Assembly: GCF_003965815.1 (NCBI RefSeq)
Contig: NZ_RXOE01000005.1
Location: forward strand, 248,001-312,000
DNA from: Variovorax gossypii
Lineage (GTDB): Bacteria > Pseudomonadota > Gammaproteobacteria > Burkholderiales > Burkholderiaceae_C
Length of the DNA: 64,000 bases
Direction: 5' to 3'
The stretch's first letter is position 1. Every line of letters begins with the position of its first letter. The translations under genes were made by a program, and so were the position numbers. Of the stretch, positions 25,357 to 33,593 are shown one piece after another. The notes under the pieces are model-generated. The model searched no databases. It worked only from the letters and a program-made list of their open reading frames with translations, and was not told where the DNA came from.

Positions 25357-26040
25357 ATGGTCGACCTGCGCCGTCACCAGCTCGTCAAGCTCACGCGAGG
25401 CGGCTGGTGCGTCATCCTGGAGCGGCAGTGGGACACGCAGGCCCGCGAGTGCCTGGCCCATTGGGCTGCGAGAGGACTGCCATTGGTTGTGACGCGCCAG
25501 GCGACGGACTCGACCGTCCATGGCAGCGTCGCGCTCGGCCTGTCGGCGCCTTCGCGCTGGGGATGCCGAAAGCTCGCCGTGCGAGTGCAGGGTGAAGAAC
25601 TGCTGGAGCTCTGCGATTTTCCCTATCTGGGCGAGCTGCTCGGAACGCTGCCATCTCACGCGTACGGACCGATGCATCGGTTGACGGAGGAACTCGAGCA
25701 ATACGAAGCGCCAGCGCGCGTTTTCGGCAGCTACGGCTGGCAGGCGATCAGCGGCTGTGACCATGTACAGGCGGGGTCAGATCTGGATCTGGCAGTCCCG
25801 GTGGAAGGGGCAGAACATGCGGATGCCATTGCGGACTTGCTTCATTGCTACGGTGATACCTCACCTCGGCTGGACGGCGAACTCATATTCGGCAATGGTG
25901 CAGCTGTCGCGTGGCGCGAATGGAGAGCCTGGCGCGCAGGGCGTGCGCAGGCGGTGCTGGTCAAGCAGTTGGACGGCGTGAGTCTTCAGCGCGACGCGCT
26001 CTGGTGTGGGCGTCGCGGTTCGGTGGAAGCCGTGTCATGA
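25357..26040 (+). CDS. mdcG: Malonate decarboxylase holo-ACP synthase (phosphoribosyl-dephospho-CoA transferase)
   Basis: MdcG is a nucleotidyltransferase that attaches the triphosphoribosyl-dephospho-CoA precursor to MdcC. The 227-residue protein holds the transferase signature GSDLDLAVPV (about 144-153), where the two Asp residues should bind metal, preceded by VFGSYGWQAISG. GAAGG stands upstream of the ATG at 25357. It overlaps mdcB as ATGA (26037-26040), pairing the two cofactor genes. Confidence 0.93.
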   Translation: MVDLRRHQLVKLTRGGWCVILERQWDTQARECLAHWAARGLPLVVTRQATDSTVHGSVALGLSAPSRWGCRKLAVRVQGEELLELCDFPYLGELLGTLPSHAYGPMHRLTEELEQYEAPARVFGSYGWQAISGCDHVQAGSDLDLAVPVEGAEHADAIADLLHCYGDTSPRLDGELIFGNGAAVAWREWRAWRAGRAQAVLVKQLDGVSLQRDALWCGRRGSVEAVS

Positions 26041-26900
26041 CAGCGGTCGCGCGACAAGAGAGGGCGCCCGCGAAACTGCCGACCGCGGCGATAGGGCGCG
26101 CTGCCACGCTCGCGCTGTACGACGAGCTGTCGCTGGCGCCCAAGCCGGGCTTGGTGACCCTGACCGATAGCGGAAGCCACGACGACATGGATGGGCACAC
26201 CTTCATGCGCAGCCTTTTCGCACTGCGGCACTACTTTGCCGAGATTGCTGCTGCGGGGTTTCAGGGGGCGGGCTTTGCGGTGCTGGAGCGCTGTGGCATC
26301 GACGCCGAGGCGCGAATGCTTGCGGCCACGGTTGGCATCAACACTCATCGGGGTTCGATCTTCATGCTCGGCCTTCTGTGTGCGTCGGCTGGTGCTGTCG
26401 TGCGCGAACGAGGCGGCGTATCTCATCCGGCGCAGCTTCGCGAAGCATTGGTGCGGTGCTGGGGCGGCGCGCTTTCAGTTCGGGCGATGCGGACTTCCAC
26501 GCTGCCGGGGGGCATCACCGCTCGACGGCACGGCCTGCGAAGTGCTTCCGAAGAGGCCGCGATGGGATTTCCCGTGCTCTTCGACACGGCCGTCCCTGCG
26601 CTGCGCTCGGCTTTACACCGCGGCTTGACCCCACAACAGGCACGGCTAGACACGCTGTTCCACGTCATGGCGGTCCTGGACGATTGCAACCTGGCTCATC
26701 GTGGAGGCCTGGAGGGGCTGTGCCATGCCCAGCGGGCTGCGCGGCGATATGTGGAGGAGGGCGGTGCGGCCCAGCCTGAGGGCATTCAGAAGGCAAAGGC
26801 CATCGCCGACGACTTTGTCTTGCGACGTCTCTCGCCGGGCGGCGCGGCGGACACCCTGGCGGCCGCTTGCCTGATCTCTCGCGTGTGTGCGGACCTATGA
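26037..26900 (+). CDS. mdcB: Triphosphoribosyl-dephospho-CoA synthase
   Basis: MdcB (CitG family) joins ATP and dephospho-CoA to form the prosthetic-group precursor for MdcC. The 287-residue protein has the family blocks ELSLAPKPGLVTLTDSGSHD, INTHRGSIFMLGLLCA, and late LDDCNLAHRGGLEGL. It starts inside the mdcG stop and ends inside the mdcH start, each by ATGA. It is needed because the prosthetic group differs from ordinary phosphopantetheine. Confidence 0.93.
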   Translation: MTAVARQERAPAKLPTAAIGRAATLALYDELSLAPKPGLVTLTDSGSHDDMDGHTFMRSLFALRHYFAEIAAAGFQGAGFAVLERCGIDAEARMLAATVGINTHRGSIFMLGLLCASAGAVVRERGGVSHPAQLREALVRCWGGALSVRAMRTSTLPGGITARRHGLRSASEEAAMGFPVLFDTAVPALRSALHRGLTPQQARLDTLFHVMAVLDDCNLAHRGGLEGLCHAQRAARRYVEEGGAAQPEGIQKAKAIADDFVLRRLSPGGAADTLAAACLISRVCADL

Positions 26901-27808
26901 GTTTCGCCTTGCTGTTTTCCGGGCAAGGCACCCAGCACGCCGCAATGCTGCCGTGGTTGGCCGACGACGATGCCGTCGTGCACGACATGAGCCAGCGCCT
27001 GGGCGTCGAGGACTGGCGCCAGGCGATGGCGGATTCGACCTGGGCCGAGCGCAACGACAACGCGCAGGTCTTGTTGACTGGACTTGCATCGGCAGCTTGG
27101 GCCCAACTTGCGCCAAAGGTGGCGCGGCCCGCCGCCATCGCGGGCTACAGCGTCGGGGAGCTTGCAGCCTTCAGCGCGGCCGGCGTGATGGATGCAAAGG
27201 CGGCGTTGGCGCTGGCTCAACAGCGCGCCGAGGCCATGGACGAGTGCGCGGCACGCGTACCGGGTGGCCTTCTGGCCATCAACGGTCTGCCAGATTCAAG
27301 ACTCTCACGGCTGTTGACGGAAAGCGGATTGGCCGTTGCGATCCGCAACGGGGCGGAAAGCGTGGTCCTCGGCGGCCCGGTGGCTGCGCTGGCATACGCG
27401 CAGCGCATTGCCTCGGACGAGGGTGCGCAGTGCACGCGTCTTCGTGTCAATGTTGCTTCTCACACACCGTGGATGCGTGAGGCGGCACAAGGCTTTGCGC
27501 AGGCACTTGGCGGGGTGCTATTACGTTCGCCGCAGGTGCCTCTGTTCAGCAACGCGGCGGACCGCATCCGCGATGCAGAGTCCGCAGGGGCTGCGCTGGC
27601 CACGCAGATCGCAGGCACAGTCCGCTGGGACGAATGTATGGAAAACATTGTGGCGCGACAGGTTCGCTGCGTATTGGAGGTTGGCCCAGGCCAGGCGCTT
27701 GCCCGCATCTGGAACCGACATTGCCCCTCGATTCCCGCCCGTTCCTGCGATGACTTCCGCAGCGTCGCGGCCGTCGTCGGCTGGCTCGAAAGCTACTCCG
27801 ACCGATGA
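26897..27808 (+). CDS. mdcH: Malonyl-CoA:ACP transacylase of malonate decarboxylase (MdcH)
   Basis: MdcH primes the apo-thiol carrier by moving malonyl from CoA onto MdcC so that the cycle can start. This 303-residue FabD-like acyltransferase has LLFSGQGTQH at the N terminus, the nucleophile Ser85 in IAGYSVGELAAF, and His189 in NVASHTPWM. The first Met of the family form is at 26897, overlapping the mdcB stop. It closes the mdc set; acetyl-CoA synthetase follows 54 bases later. Confidence 0.93.
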   Translation: MSFALLFSGQGTQHAAMLPWLADDDAVVHDMSQRLGVEDWRQAMADSTWAERNDNAQVLLTGLASAAWAQLAPKVARPAAIAGYSVGELAAFSAAGVMDAKAALALAQQRAEAMDECAARVPGGLLAINGLPDSRLSRLLTESGLAVAIRNGAESVVLGGPVAALAYAQRIASDEGAQCTRLRVNVASHTPWMREAAQGFAQALGGVLLRSPQVPLFSNAADRIRDAESAGAALATQIAGTVRWDECMENIVARQVRCVLEVGPGQALARIWNRHCPSIPARSCDDFRSVAAVVGWLESYSDR

Positions 27809-27862
27809 ATCAATCGCGAGACGACTTCTTTCAAACCGCTGAGCAGACAAATGGAGATCATC

Positions 27863-29833
27863 GTGAGTGCAAACGAAGCAAGAAAGAGCAGTCCCATTCC
27901 GCCTCCTGACATGAAGGGCGCGCACGTGGCCGGAATGGAGGCCTACCGGAGCCTGGTGGCCGAGGCCGAAGCCGACTACAGCGGCTACTGGTCGCGGCTG
28001 GCACGCCAGTTCGTGAGCTGGAAGTCGGATTTCACTGTTGGTCTGGACGACAGTCAGGCTCCTTTCTTCAAGTGGTTTGCAGACGGGATGCTCAACGTGT
28101 CCTACAACTGCCTGGACCGCCAGGTCGAGCGAGGGCTGGGCGGGAAGACAGCCCTCGTTTTCGAGGCCGACGACGGCCAGGTGACTCGGATCGACTACCG
28201 GGAGCTCCTGGCGCGCACCTGTCGCCTTGCCAACGCCTTGAAGGCGCGTGGCGTGAGCAAGGGCGACCGCGTTGTCATCTACATGTCCATGAGTATCGAG
28301 GGCATCGTCGCCATGCAGGCTTGCGCGCGGATCGGGGCCACCCATTCGGTGGTGTTCGGGGGCTTCTCCGCACAGAGCCTGCGCGACCGCATCCAGGATG
28401 CGGGTGCGGTGATGGTCGTGACGGCCGATGAGCAACTGCGCGGCGGCAAGCGCCTGCCGCTCAAGGCCATCGTCGATGAAGCCATTGCGCTGGGCGGATG
28501 CGAGACGGTGAGGGATGTTCTCGTCTACCGGCGCACCGGCAGTGACATCGCCTGGGATGCGTCGCGCGACCGCTGGCTACACGAGGAAACGGATGGCCAG
28601 CCGCAGAATTGCGAGCCCGAATGGGTGGGCGCAGAGCATCCGCTTTTCATCCTCTATACCTCCGGCTCCACGGGCAAGCCCAAGGGCGTCCAGCATTCCA
28701 GCGGGGGCTACCTGTTGCACGCGGCGCTGACCACGCAGTGGACCTTCGACCTGCGCCCGGACGATGTGTTCTGGAGCACTGCCGATATCGGCTGGATCAC
28801 CGGGCACACCTATATCGCCTACGGCCCGCTCGCCCTCGGTGCGACTCAGGTCGTATTCGAGGGGGTGCCTACCTACCCTGATGCCGGCCGCTTCTGGAAG
28901 ATGATCCAGGATCACCGGGTCACTGTGTTCTACACCGCCCCCACGGCCATCCGCTCGCTGATCAAGGCGTCCGAAGGCAACGAGCAGGTGCATCCGCAGC
29001 GCTACGATCTTGCCAGCCTACGTATCCTGGGCACCGTCGGCGAGCCGATCAATCCCGCCGCCTGGGAATGGTTCCACCGGCATGTGGGTGGTGGCCGCTG
29101 CCCGATCGTCGACACCTTCTGGCAGACCGAGACCGGTGGCCATATGATCACGCCTCTGCCAGGCGCGACACCGCTGGTGCCCGGCTCCTGCACGCTGCCT
29201 TTCCCAGGGATCGCGGCAGCTGTGGTCGATGAAACCGGCGCGGAGTTGCCCGACGGGCAGGGTGGCATCCTGGTGGTGCGAAAGCCGTGGCCCAGCATGA
29301 TCCGAACGATCTGGGGCGATCCGGAGCGCTTCCGGTCAAGTTACTACCCGCCGGAGCTCGGGGGCAGCTACCTCGCGGGCGACGGCGCCATCCGAGACCC
29401 GGCAACCGGCTATTTCACGATCACCGGTCGCATCGACGATGTGCTCAACGTCTCTGGGCACCGCATGGGGACGATGGAGATCGAGTCGGCGCTGGTTTCG
29501 TGTACCGATCTGGTCGCGGAGGCCGCGGTAGTCGGGCGGCCCGACGAGACGACCGGCGAAGCGATCTGCGCATTTGTCGTGCTCAAGCGCGCACGTCCCA
29601 GCGGCGACGAAGCCAGGCAGATCGCCAACGAACTGCGCAACTGGGTTGCCAAGGAGATTGGTCCGATCGCCAAGCCCAAGGACATCCGCTTTGGCGACAA
29701 CCTGCCAAAGACACGCAGCGGCAAGATCATGCGCCGCCTTCTGCGCTCCGTAGCGAGGGGGGAGGGCATTGCACAGGATACATCCACGTTGGAGAACCCT
29801 GCGATCCTGGAACAACTGGCGCAGTCCAATTGA
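27863..29833 (+). CDS. acs: Acetyl-CoA synthetase (AMP-forming)
   Basis: Activates acetate to acetyl-CoA through acetyl-AMP. Malonate decarboxylase releases acetate, so this gene completes malonate use. Family landmarks are the P-loop-like YTSGSTGKPKGV, SVVFGGFSAQSLRDRI, DTFWQTETGGHMITPLPG, the hinge region ITGRIDDVLNVSGHRMG, and the late catalytic lysine in LPKTRSGKIMRRLLR. The GTG at 27863 has GGAG six bases upstream and gives 656 residues; an in-frame ATG at 27851 would add four residues. Propionyl-CoA synthetase is less likely, since the W in the acyl pocket region (FWSTADIGWITGHTY) is retained. Confidence 0.9.
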   Translation: MSANEARKSSPIPPPDMKGAHVAGMEAYRSLVAEAEADYSGYWSRLARQFVSWKSDFTVGLDDSQAPFFKWFADGMLNVSYNCLDRQVERGLGGKTALVFEADDGQVTRIDYRELLARTCRLANALKARGVSKGDRVVIYMSMSIEGIVAMQACARIGATHSVVFGGFSAQSLRDRIQDAGAVMVVTADEQLRGGKRLPLKAIVDEAIALGGCETVRDVLVYRRTGSDIAWDASRDRWLHEETDGQPQNCEPEWVGAEHPLFILYTSGSTGKPKGVQHSSGGYLLHAALTTQWTFDLRPDDVFWSTADIGWITGHTYIAYGPLALGATQVVFEGVPTYPDAGRFWKMIQDHRVTVFYTAPTAIRSLIKASEGNEQVHPQRYDLASLRILGTVGEPINPAAWEWFHRHVGGGRCPIVDTFWQTETGGHMITPLPGATPLVPGSCTLPFPGIAAAVVDETGAELPDGQGGILVVRKPWPSMIRTIWGDPERFRSSYYPPELGGSYLAGDGAIRDPATGYFTITGRIDDVLNVSGHRMGTMEIESALVSCTDLVAEAAVVGRPDETTGEAICAFVVLKRARPSGDEARQIANELRNWVAKEIGPIAKPKDIRFGDNLPKTRSGKIMRRLLRSVARGEGIAQDTSTLENPAILEQLAQSN

Positions 29834-29903
29834 CGTGACACCACGGCGAGTGGCACGGCGATGGTCAAACGTCGCGCGCGATTGCCCAGGGGCCCGGTGC
29901 GGT

Positions 29904-30680
29904 TCAGGCCCGCTTGCGCTCAGTGAACTTCCTGGCCCCCTCCGAGTAAGCGCCTGAAGCGAAATTGGCGGCGTGTCCGCGCCGCGCCGCGGCGCATGCC
30001 TTCACGAACAGCTCGTCGCCCATCTCCTTCCACCATGCCTTGGTGATCGCCACCGAGGTCGGCGACCAGCCCGCGATCAGCGCGCAGACCTCGGCCACCC
30101 GTTCGTCGAGACGCTCGTCTTCCACCACTTCGTGCACCAGACCAAGCTCGAGTGAAGGCCCGGCCGGGACGATCTCTGCCAGCAGCACCAGTCGTTTCAT
30201 GGCTGCCTCGCCGATGATCGGCCACAGCAGTGCACTGCCGACGATCGCCGCCGAACCGACCTTGAACTCGGTCATGCCGAAGCGCGCCTGCGTCGATGCG
30301 ATGCGCAGGTCAGACATCAGCGCGATCTGCAGCCCCGCTCCAGCCGCCACGCCGTTGATGCGTGCGATGACGGGCTTGCGCAATGCGCGGAACACCTCGT
30401 ACAACTCCAGGTAACTGTCGATCCGCGCGGCCGAACCTGCGGCGTCCATCGCAGCGCTCTCGTGCTGATCCTGCCCCGCGCAGAAGGCTTTGCCGCGGCC
30501 GGTGATGACGATGGCGCGGACCGTGTCGTCGGCGTCGGCCGCCAGCAGCGCCTCACGGAAGAGTTCGCGCTGCTCGCGGTTGAATGCATTCATGGACTGC
30601 GGGCGATCGAGCGTGATGCGTGCCACCGCAGCGGCGATGTCGAGGGTGACGCAACGGGGCGTTGAGGGAGTTTCGTTCAT
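29904..30680 (-). CDS. Enoyl-CoA hydratase/isomerase family protein
   Basis: This 258-residue crotonase-fold protein acts on a CoA thioester. The CoA oxyanion-hole segments are GRGKAFCAGQDQHES and NGVAAGAGLQIALMSDLRIA. LTEFK-like MTEFKVGSAAIVGSA follows, where hydratases carry a catalytic Glu. It is the last gene of an operon with an acyl-CoA ligase and a Bug receptor, so it probably hydrates or cleaves the side chain of the acyl-CoA made there. It is convergent with acs (70-bp gap, no clear terminator). Confidence 0.87.
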   Translation of the reverse strand: MNETPSTPRCVTLDIAAAVARITLDRPQSMNAFNREQRELFREALLAADADDTVRAIVITGRGKAFCAGQDQHESAAMDAAGSAARIDSYLELYEVFRALRKPVIARINGVAAGAGLQIALMSDLRIASTQARFGMTEFKVGSAAIVGSALLWPIIGEAAMKRLVLLAEIVPAGPSLELGLVHEVVEDERLDERVAEVCALIAGWSPTSVAITKAWWKEMGDELFVKACAAARRGHAANFASGAYSEGARKFTERKRA

Positions 30681-30705
30681 GGAGGGTTCCCGTGTTCGTT
30701 CCTGT

Positions 30706-31701
30706 TCAGCGCACCGCGGCTCTGATTGGCTGCACCACGCGCTCCCATTTGGTCGATTCGTTCTGCAGCAGTTCGCGCGCCTGTGCTGGTGTGCTGTGCA
30801 CCGTCTGGACGCCGAGCTGGGCGAATCGACGCTGTGTTGCCTCGTCGTTCAGTGCCTCGTTCAGGGCCGCATTCAGCGCGGCCACGACGGAGTCGGGCGT
30901 TCCCTTCGGCGCGAGCACGGCGTACACCGATGCGGCGACGAACTGTGGAAGGCCCTGCTCCGCGAAAGTGGGCACGTCGGGCATCACGGGCAGCCGCTGC
31001 GCGGAGGCGACACCCACCGCGGTGACCCGACCGGTGGCGAGGTTGGTCAGTGCCGTGGGCGAGGTGGTCACGATGATCTGGATCTCGCCGGAGAACAGGT
31101 CGGCCGTGGCGGGCGCGGAGCCTCTATAAGGCACGTGCAGCAGGTCTACCCCGGCCTGTTGCCTGAACCACTCGGTGACGATGTGCTCGGTCGAGCCGTT
31201 GCCGGAGGAGCCATAAGCCAGCTTGCCTGGGTCCTTCCGGGCTCGCGCGCTCAGGTCGGTGTATGACGCGATGCCGCTTTGCTTCGACGCGAGCATCACC
31301 AGCGGCAGCTCGCCGACGGTGGCCACCGGCTTGAAGTCCTTGGTGATTTCGTAGCCGGCGGCTTCGGCGCCGATCATCTTCTCGGACATGACGTAGGAGG
31401 TTGTGGGCGCCATGAGCAGCGTGTAGCCGTCGGGGGAGGCCCTCTTTACCGACTGCGCGGCGATGGCGCCCGATGCCCCCGCCTTGTTGTCGACGACGAC
31501 CGGGGTCTTGATCCTCGTCGACAGGCTTTGGGCGATGGTGCGGCCGACCACGTCCACGCCGCCGCCGGCGGGAAAGCCGACAACCAGGGTGATCGGCTTC
31601 TCAGGGAAGGCCGTGGCGGCATGGGAGCACATGCCGAACAACAGCATCGTTGCGCCCGCCGCTGCCGACTGCCACCATGAACTGAGTTCTGCTCGGGTCA
31701 T
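30706..31701 (-). CDS. Bug/TctC-family periplasmic solute-binding receptor
   Basis: This 331-residue receptor begins at the ATG at 31701 with GGAAGGAAAG upstream. The signal peptide ends near CSHAATA. Family blocks are FPEKPITLVVGFPAGGGVDV, VDNKAGASGAIAAQSVKR, HVPYRGSAPATADLFSGEIQ and PDVPTFAEQGLPQFVAAS. An open frame reaching 31863 reads through a pyrimidine-rich leader and is rejected. It sits between the CoA ligase and enoyl-CoA hydratase genes and probably captures the carboxylic acid they degrade. Confidence 0.92.
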   Translation of the reverse strand: MTRAELSSWWQSAAAGATMLLFGMCSHAATAFPEKPITLVVGFPAGGGVDVVGRTIAQSLSTRIKTPVVVDNKAGASGAIAAQSVKRASPDGYTLLMAPTTSYVMSEKMIGAEAAGYEITKDFKPVATVGELPLVMLASKQSGIASYTDLSARARKDPGKLAYGSSGNGSTEHIVTEWFRQQAGVDLLHVPYRGSAPATADLFSGEIQIIVTTSPTALTNLATGRVTAVGVASAQRLPVMPDVPTFAEQGLPQFVAASVYAVLAPKGTPDSVVAALNAALNEALNDEATQRRFAQLGVQTVHSTPAQARELLQNESTKWERVVQPIRAAVR

Positions 31702-31728
31702 GTTGTCTTTCCTTCCAAATGAGTGAAT

Positions 31729-31790
31729 GAATGAATGGGAGGAGGCGAGAAAAAGGAAAAAAGGGAAGAAGGAGGGGAGGAACAGAAGAA
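31729..31790 (+). repeat. Polypurine tract and GAAT tandem repeat in operon leader
   Basis: The plus strand from about 31729 is three GAAT-like units followed by some 55 bases almost entirely A and G, unlike the GC-balanced surroundings. On the transcribed minus strand it is a pyrimidine-rich stretch between the ligase stop (31808) and the Bug start (31701). It could form unusual structure or act as a translation or termination signal. Its role is unknown. Confidence 0.55.
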
Positions 31791-31807
31791 AGCGCCGCCT
31801 CCACGCA

Positions 31808-33388
31808 TCAGCGCCCGGCCGGCCGGAAGTCGGTAGCGTCGAGATCCCATACGCCGGCCACATGGCGGGAGAGCTCCTTCTTCTGAATCCTCTGCGTGGG
31901 CGTTTTCGGGAACGCGTCGATGAACTCGATGTAGCGCGGGATCTGGAAGTAGGGAAGACGCTGGCTCGACCACTGGATCAGAGCCATGGGATCGATTCGC
32001 ACGCCGTCGCGTGCACGTACGAAGAGCTTCAGTTCATCCTCGCCGAGCTCGCTGGGTACACCCACGAGCGCTACTTCGGCCACGGCCTCGTGCTGCGCGA
32101 AGACACGCTCCACGTCCCATGCGGAGATGTTGACGCCCCTACGGCGCAGCATGTCCTTCTTGCGCCCGGCATAGAAGAGGTTGCCCTCGGCGTCGGCATG
32201 CGCGAGGTCACCGGTCATGAAAAAGTCGCCTCGGCGCGCGGCGGCATCGGCCTGCGGGTTCCTGAAGTAGCCAATGAAGCCCAGGCGCGCATCCCTGGCA
32301 CGTATCGCGATCTCGCCGTTGATCCCTTCGGCTACCGGTCGGCTTTCATCGTCGAGCAGCGAGATCTCGTAGCAGGACAGCGGCTTGCCGATGGAGCCCG
32401 GCGTGCCATCGACATTGGCAGTCACGAAGGTGATGAGCTCGGACAGTCCGTAACCCTCCCGCATCTCGACGCCAAAACGCTCGGCGAACGCATGCCAAAC
32501 ATGGGAGGGGCAACCGCCGCCCCAGGCGATGCGCACGGCGTGCTGACGGTCGTCCGAGCGCGCCGGTTGCTTCAGAAGCATCGGCAGCACGCTGCCCAGG
32601 TAGTGGATATGCGTGGCCCTGTGCCGCCGCGCGTCGTCCCAGAACCTCGATGCGCTGAAGCGCTCCAGCATTGCAAGCTGGAAGCCGCCGATAAGCGCCG
32701 CGATAGCTACGGCCACGCCGGAACCATGATGAAGCGCTTCCCAGAACAGGAAGACGTCACCAGGGCCGGCACCGGTGAGCCGAAGCACCGCAGTCGGACC
32801 CGCGCGCAAGTGGCGATCTGTCTTCAGTACGCCCTTGGGTGCGCCTGTGGTGCCCGAACTGGGGCTCAGTGCGATAACGTCGTCGGCGTGCACCTCGGGC
32901 GACACGGCGTCTTCGGCGCAGGCGGCGAAGCTGTCGAACTGGTCGTCCGTTCCGTTGCGCCAGATGACAAGCGGCAGGCGCATCCCGAGGCCCTCGAGCG
33001 CAGGTTTGTAGGCAACGTCAGCAATGAGCGCCTTCGGCTCGAGTTCCGTGAGCAGGTGCTCCAGCGGCGCGCCAATCAAATGCACATTGATCGGCACTCT
33101 AACCATGCCCAGCCGCGCCAGCGCGAATATCAGATAGAGGTGCTCTGGATGGCTGGGCAGCATGACTGCGACGCGATCGCGGCGCGTCAGCCCCCGCGCT
33201 CTGAGCATTGCCGCGACCTGGTTGACCCTGCGGTCCAACTGGCCGAGGCTGATTCGTTCGCCCTGAAAGGTGCAATAGGTTTCGTGAGGATGCTGATGCG
33301 CGCGACGAGCCAAGAGTGCGCCGATTGTTTCGTCGCCGACCTCATTCATCGCAACAGCCTGCGCCGGAATTTCGATCTGTAGAGACAT
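31808..33388 (-). CDS. Acyl-CoA synthetase (AMP-forming, CaiC/feruloyl-CoA synthetase-like)
   Basis: This 526-residue ANL-superfamily ligase activates a carboxylic acid to its CoA thioester. Signature motifs are SPSSGTTGAPKGVLKT (ATP loop), EGYGLSELI, TGDLAHADAEGNLFYAGRKK and the catalytic lysine late in FPKTPTQRIQKKEL. The nearest visible relatives are crotonobetaine/carnitine and hydroxycinnamate ligases. It is the first gene of an operon with a Bug receptor and enoyl-CoA hydratase. A long dyad stands upstream, and the same-strand IclR gene precedes it. The acid is unknown. Confidence 0.87.
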   Translation of the reverse strand: MSLQIEIPAQAVAMNEVGDETIGALLARRAHQHPHETYCTFQGERISLGQLDRRVNQVAAMLRARGLTRRDRVAVMLPSHPEHLYLIFALARLGMVRVPINVHLIGAPLEHLLTELEPKALIADVAYKPALEGLGMRLPLVIWRNGTDDQFDSFAACAEDAVSPEVHADDVIALSPSSGTTGAPKGVLKTDRHLRAGPTAVLRLTGAGPGDVFLFWEALHHGSGVAVAIAALIGGFQLAMLERFSASRFWDDARRHRATHIHYLGSVLPMLLKQPARSDDRQHAVRIAWGGGCPSHVWHAFAERFGVEMREGYGLSELITFVTANVDGTPGSIGKPLSCYEISLLDDESRPVAEGINGEIAIRARDARLGFIGYFRNPQADAAARRGDFFMTGDLAHADAEGNLFYAGRKKDMLRRRGVNISAWDVERVFAQHEAVAEVALVGVPSELGEDELKLFVRARDGVRIDPMALIQWSSQRLPYFQIPRYIEFIDAFPKTPTQRIQKKELSRHVAGVWDLDATDFRPAGR

Positions 33389-33422
33389 CCTCTTTCCGAT
33401 GAAAGTGATTCGACCAAATAAA

Positions 33423-33453
33423 TTGCCATTCGATTACAAAAATCGTTTTGCAA
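33423..33453 (-). promoter_or_regulatory. 31-bp nested dyad upstream of the CoA ligase
   Basis: TTGC-N5-GATT-N5-AATC-N5-GCAA is centred 50 bp upstream of the ligase start: outer arms 33423-33426 and 33450-33453, inner arms 33432-33435 and 33441-33444. Two nested inverted half-sites at equal spacing fit a dimer or tetramer operator of the IclR type. It lies in a locally AT-rich segment that could hold the promoter. Assignment to the adjacent IclR protein is by position. Confidence 0.6.
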
Positions 33454-33593
33454 TTTCTAGACTCAAGGATGTAGCGTTGTCACGCCGTTGTCAACAAGGA
33501 GCTCTACGTAGACACGTGCACTCGCCCCGGATAGGCGAGCGCAGACGACCGCAGAAGGCGGCTGGAAATCAAGGAGTCGGAGGAACCGAAAAT

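Noticed and set aside
29834..29903. Possible bidirectional terminator between acs and the enoyl-CoA hydratase gene
   Set aside because: GC-rich with short inverted stretches, but no stem of convincing length and no T-run on either strand.
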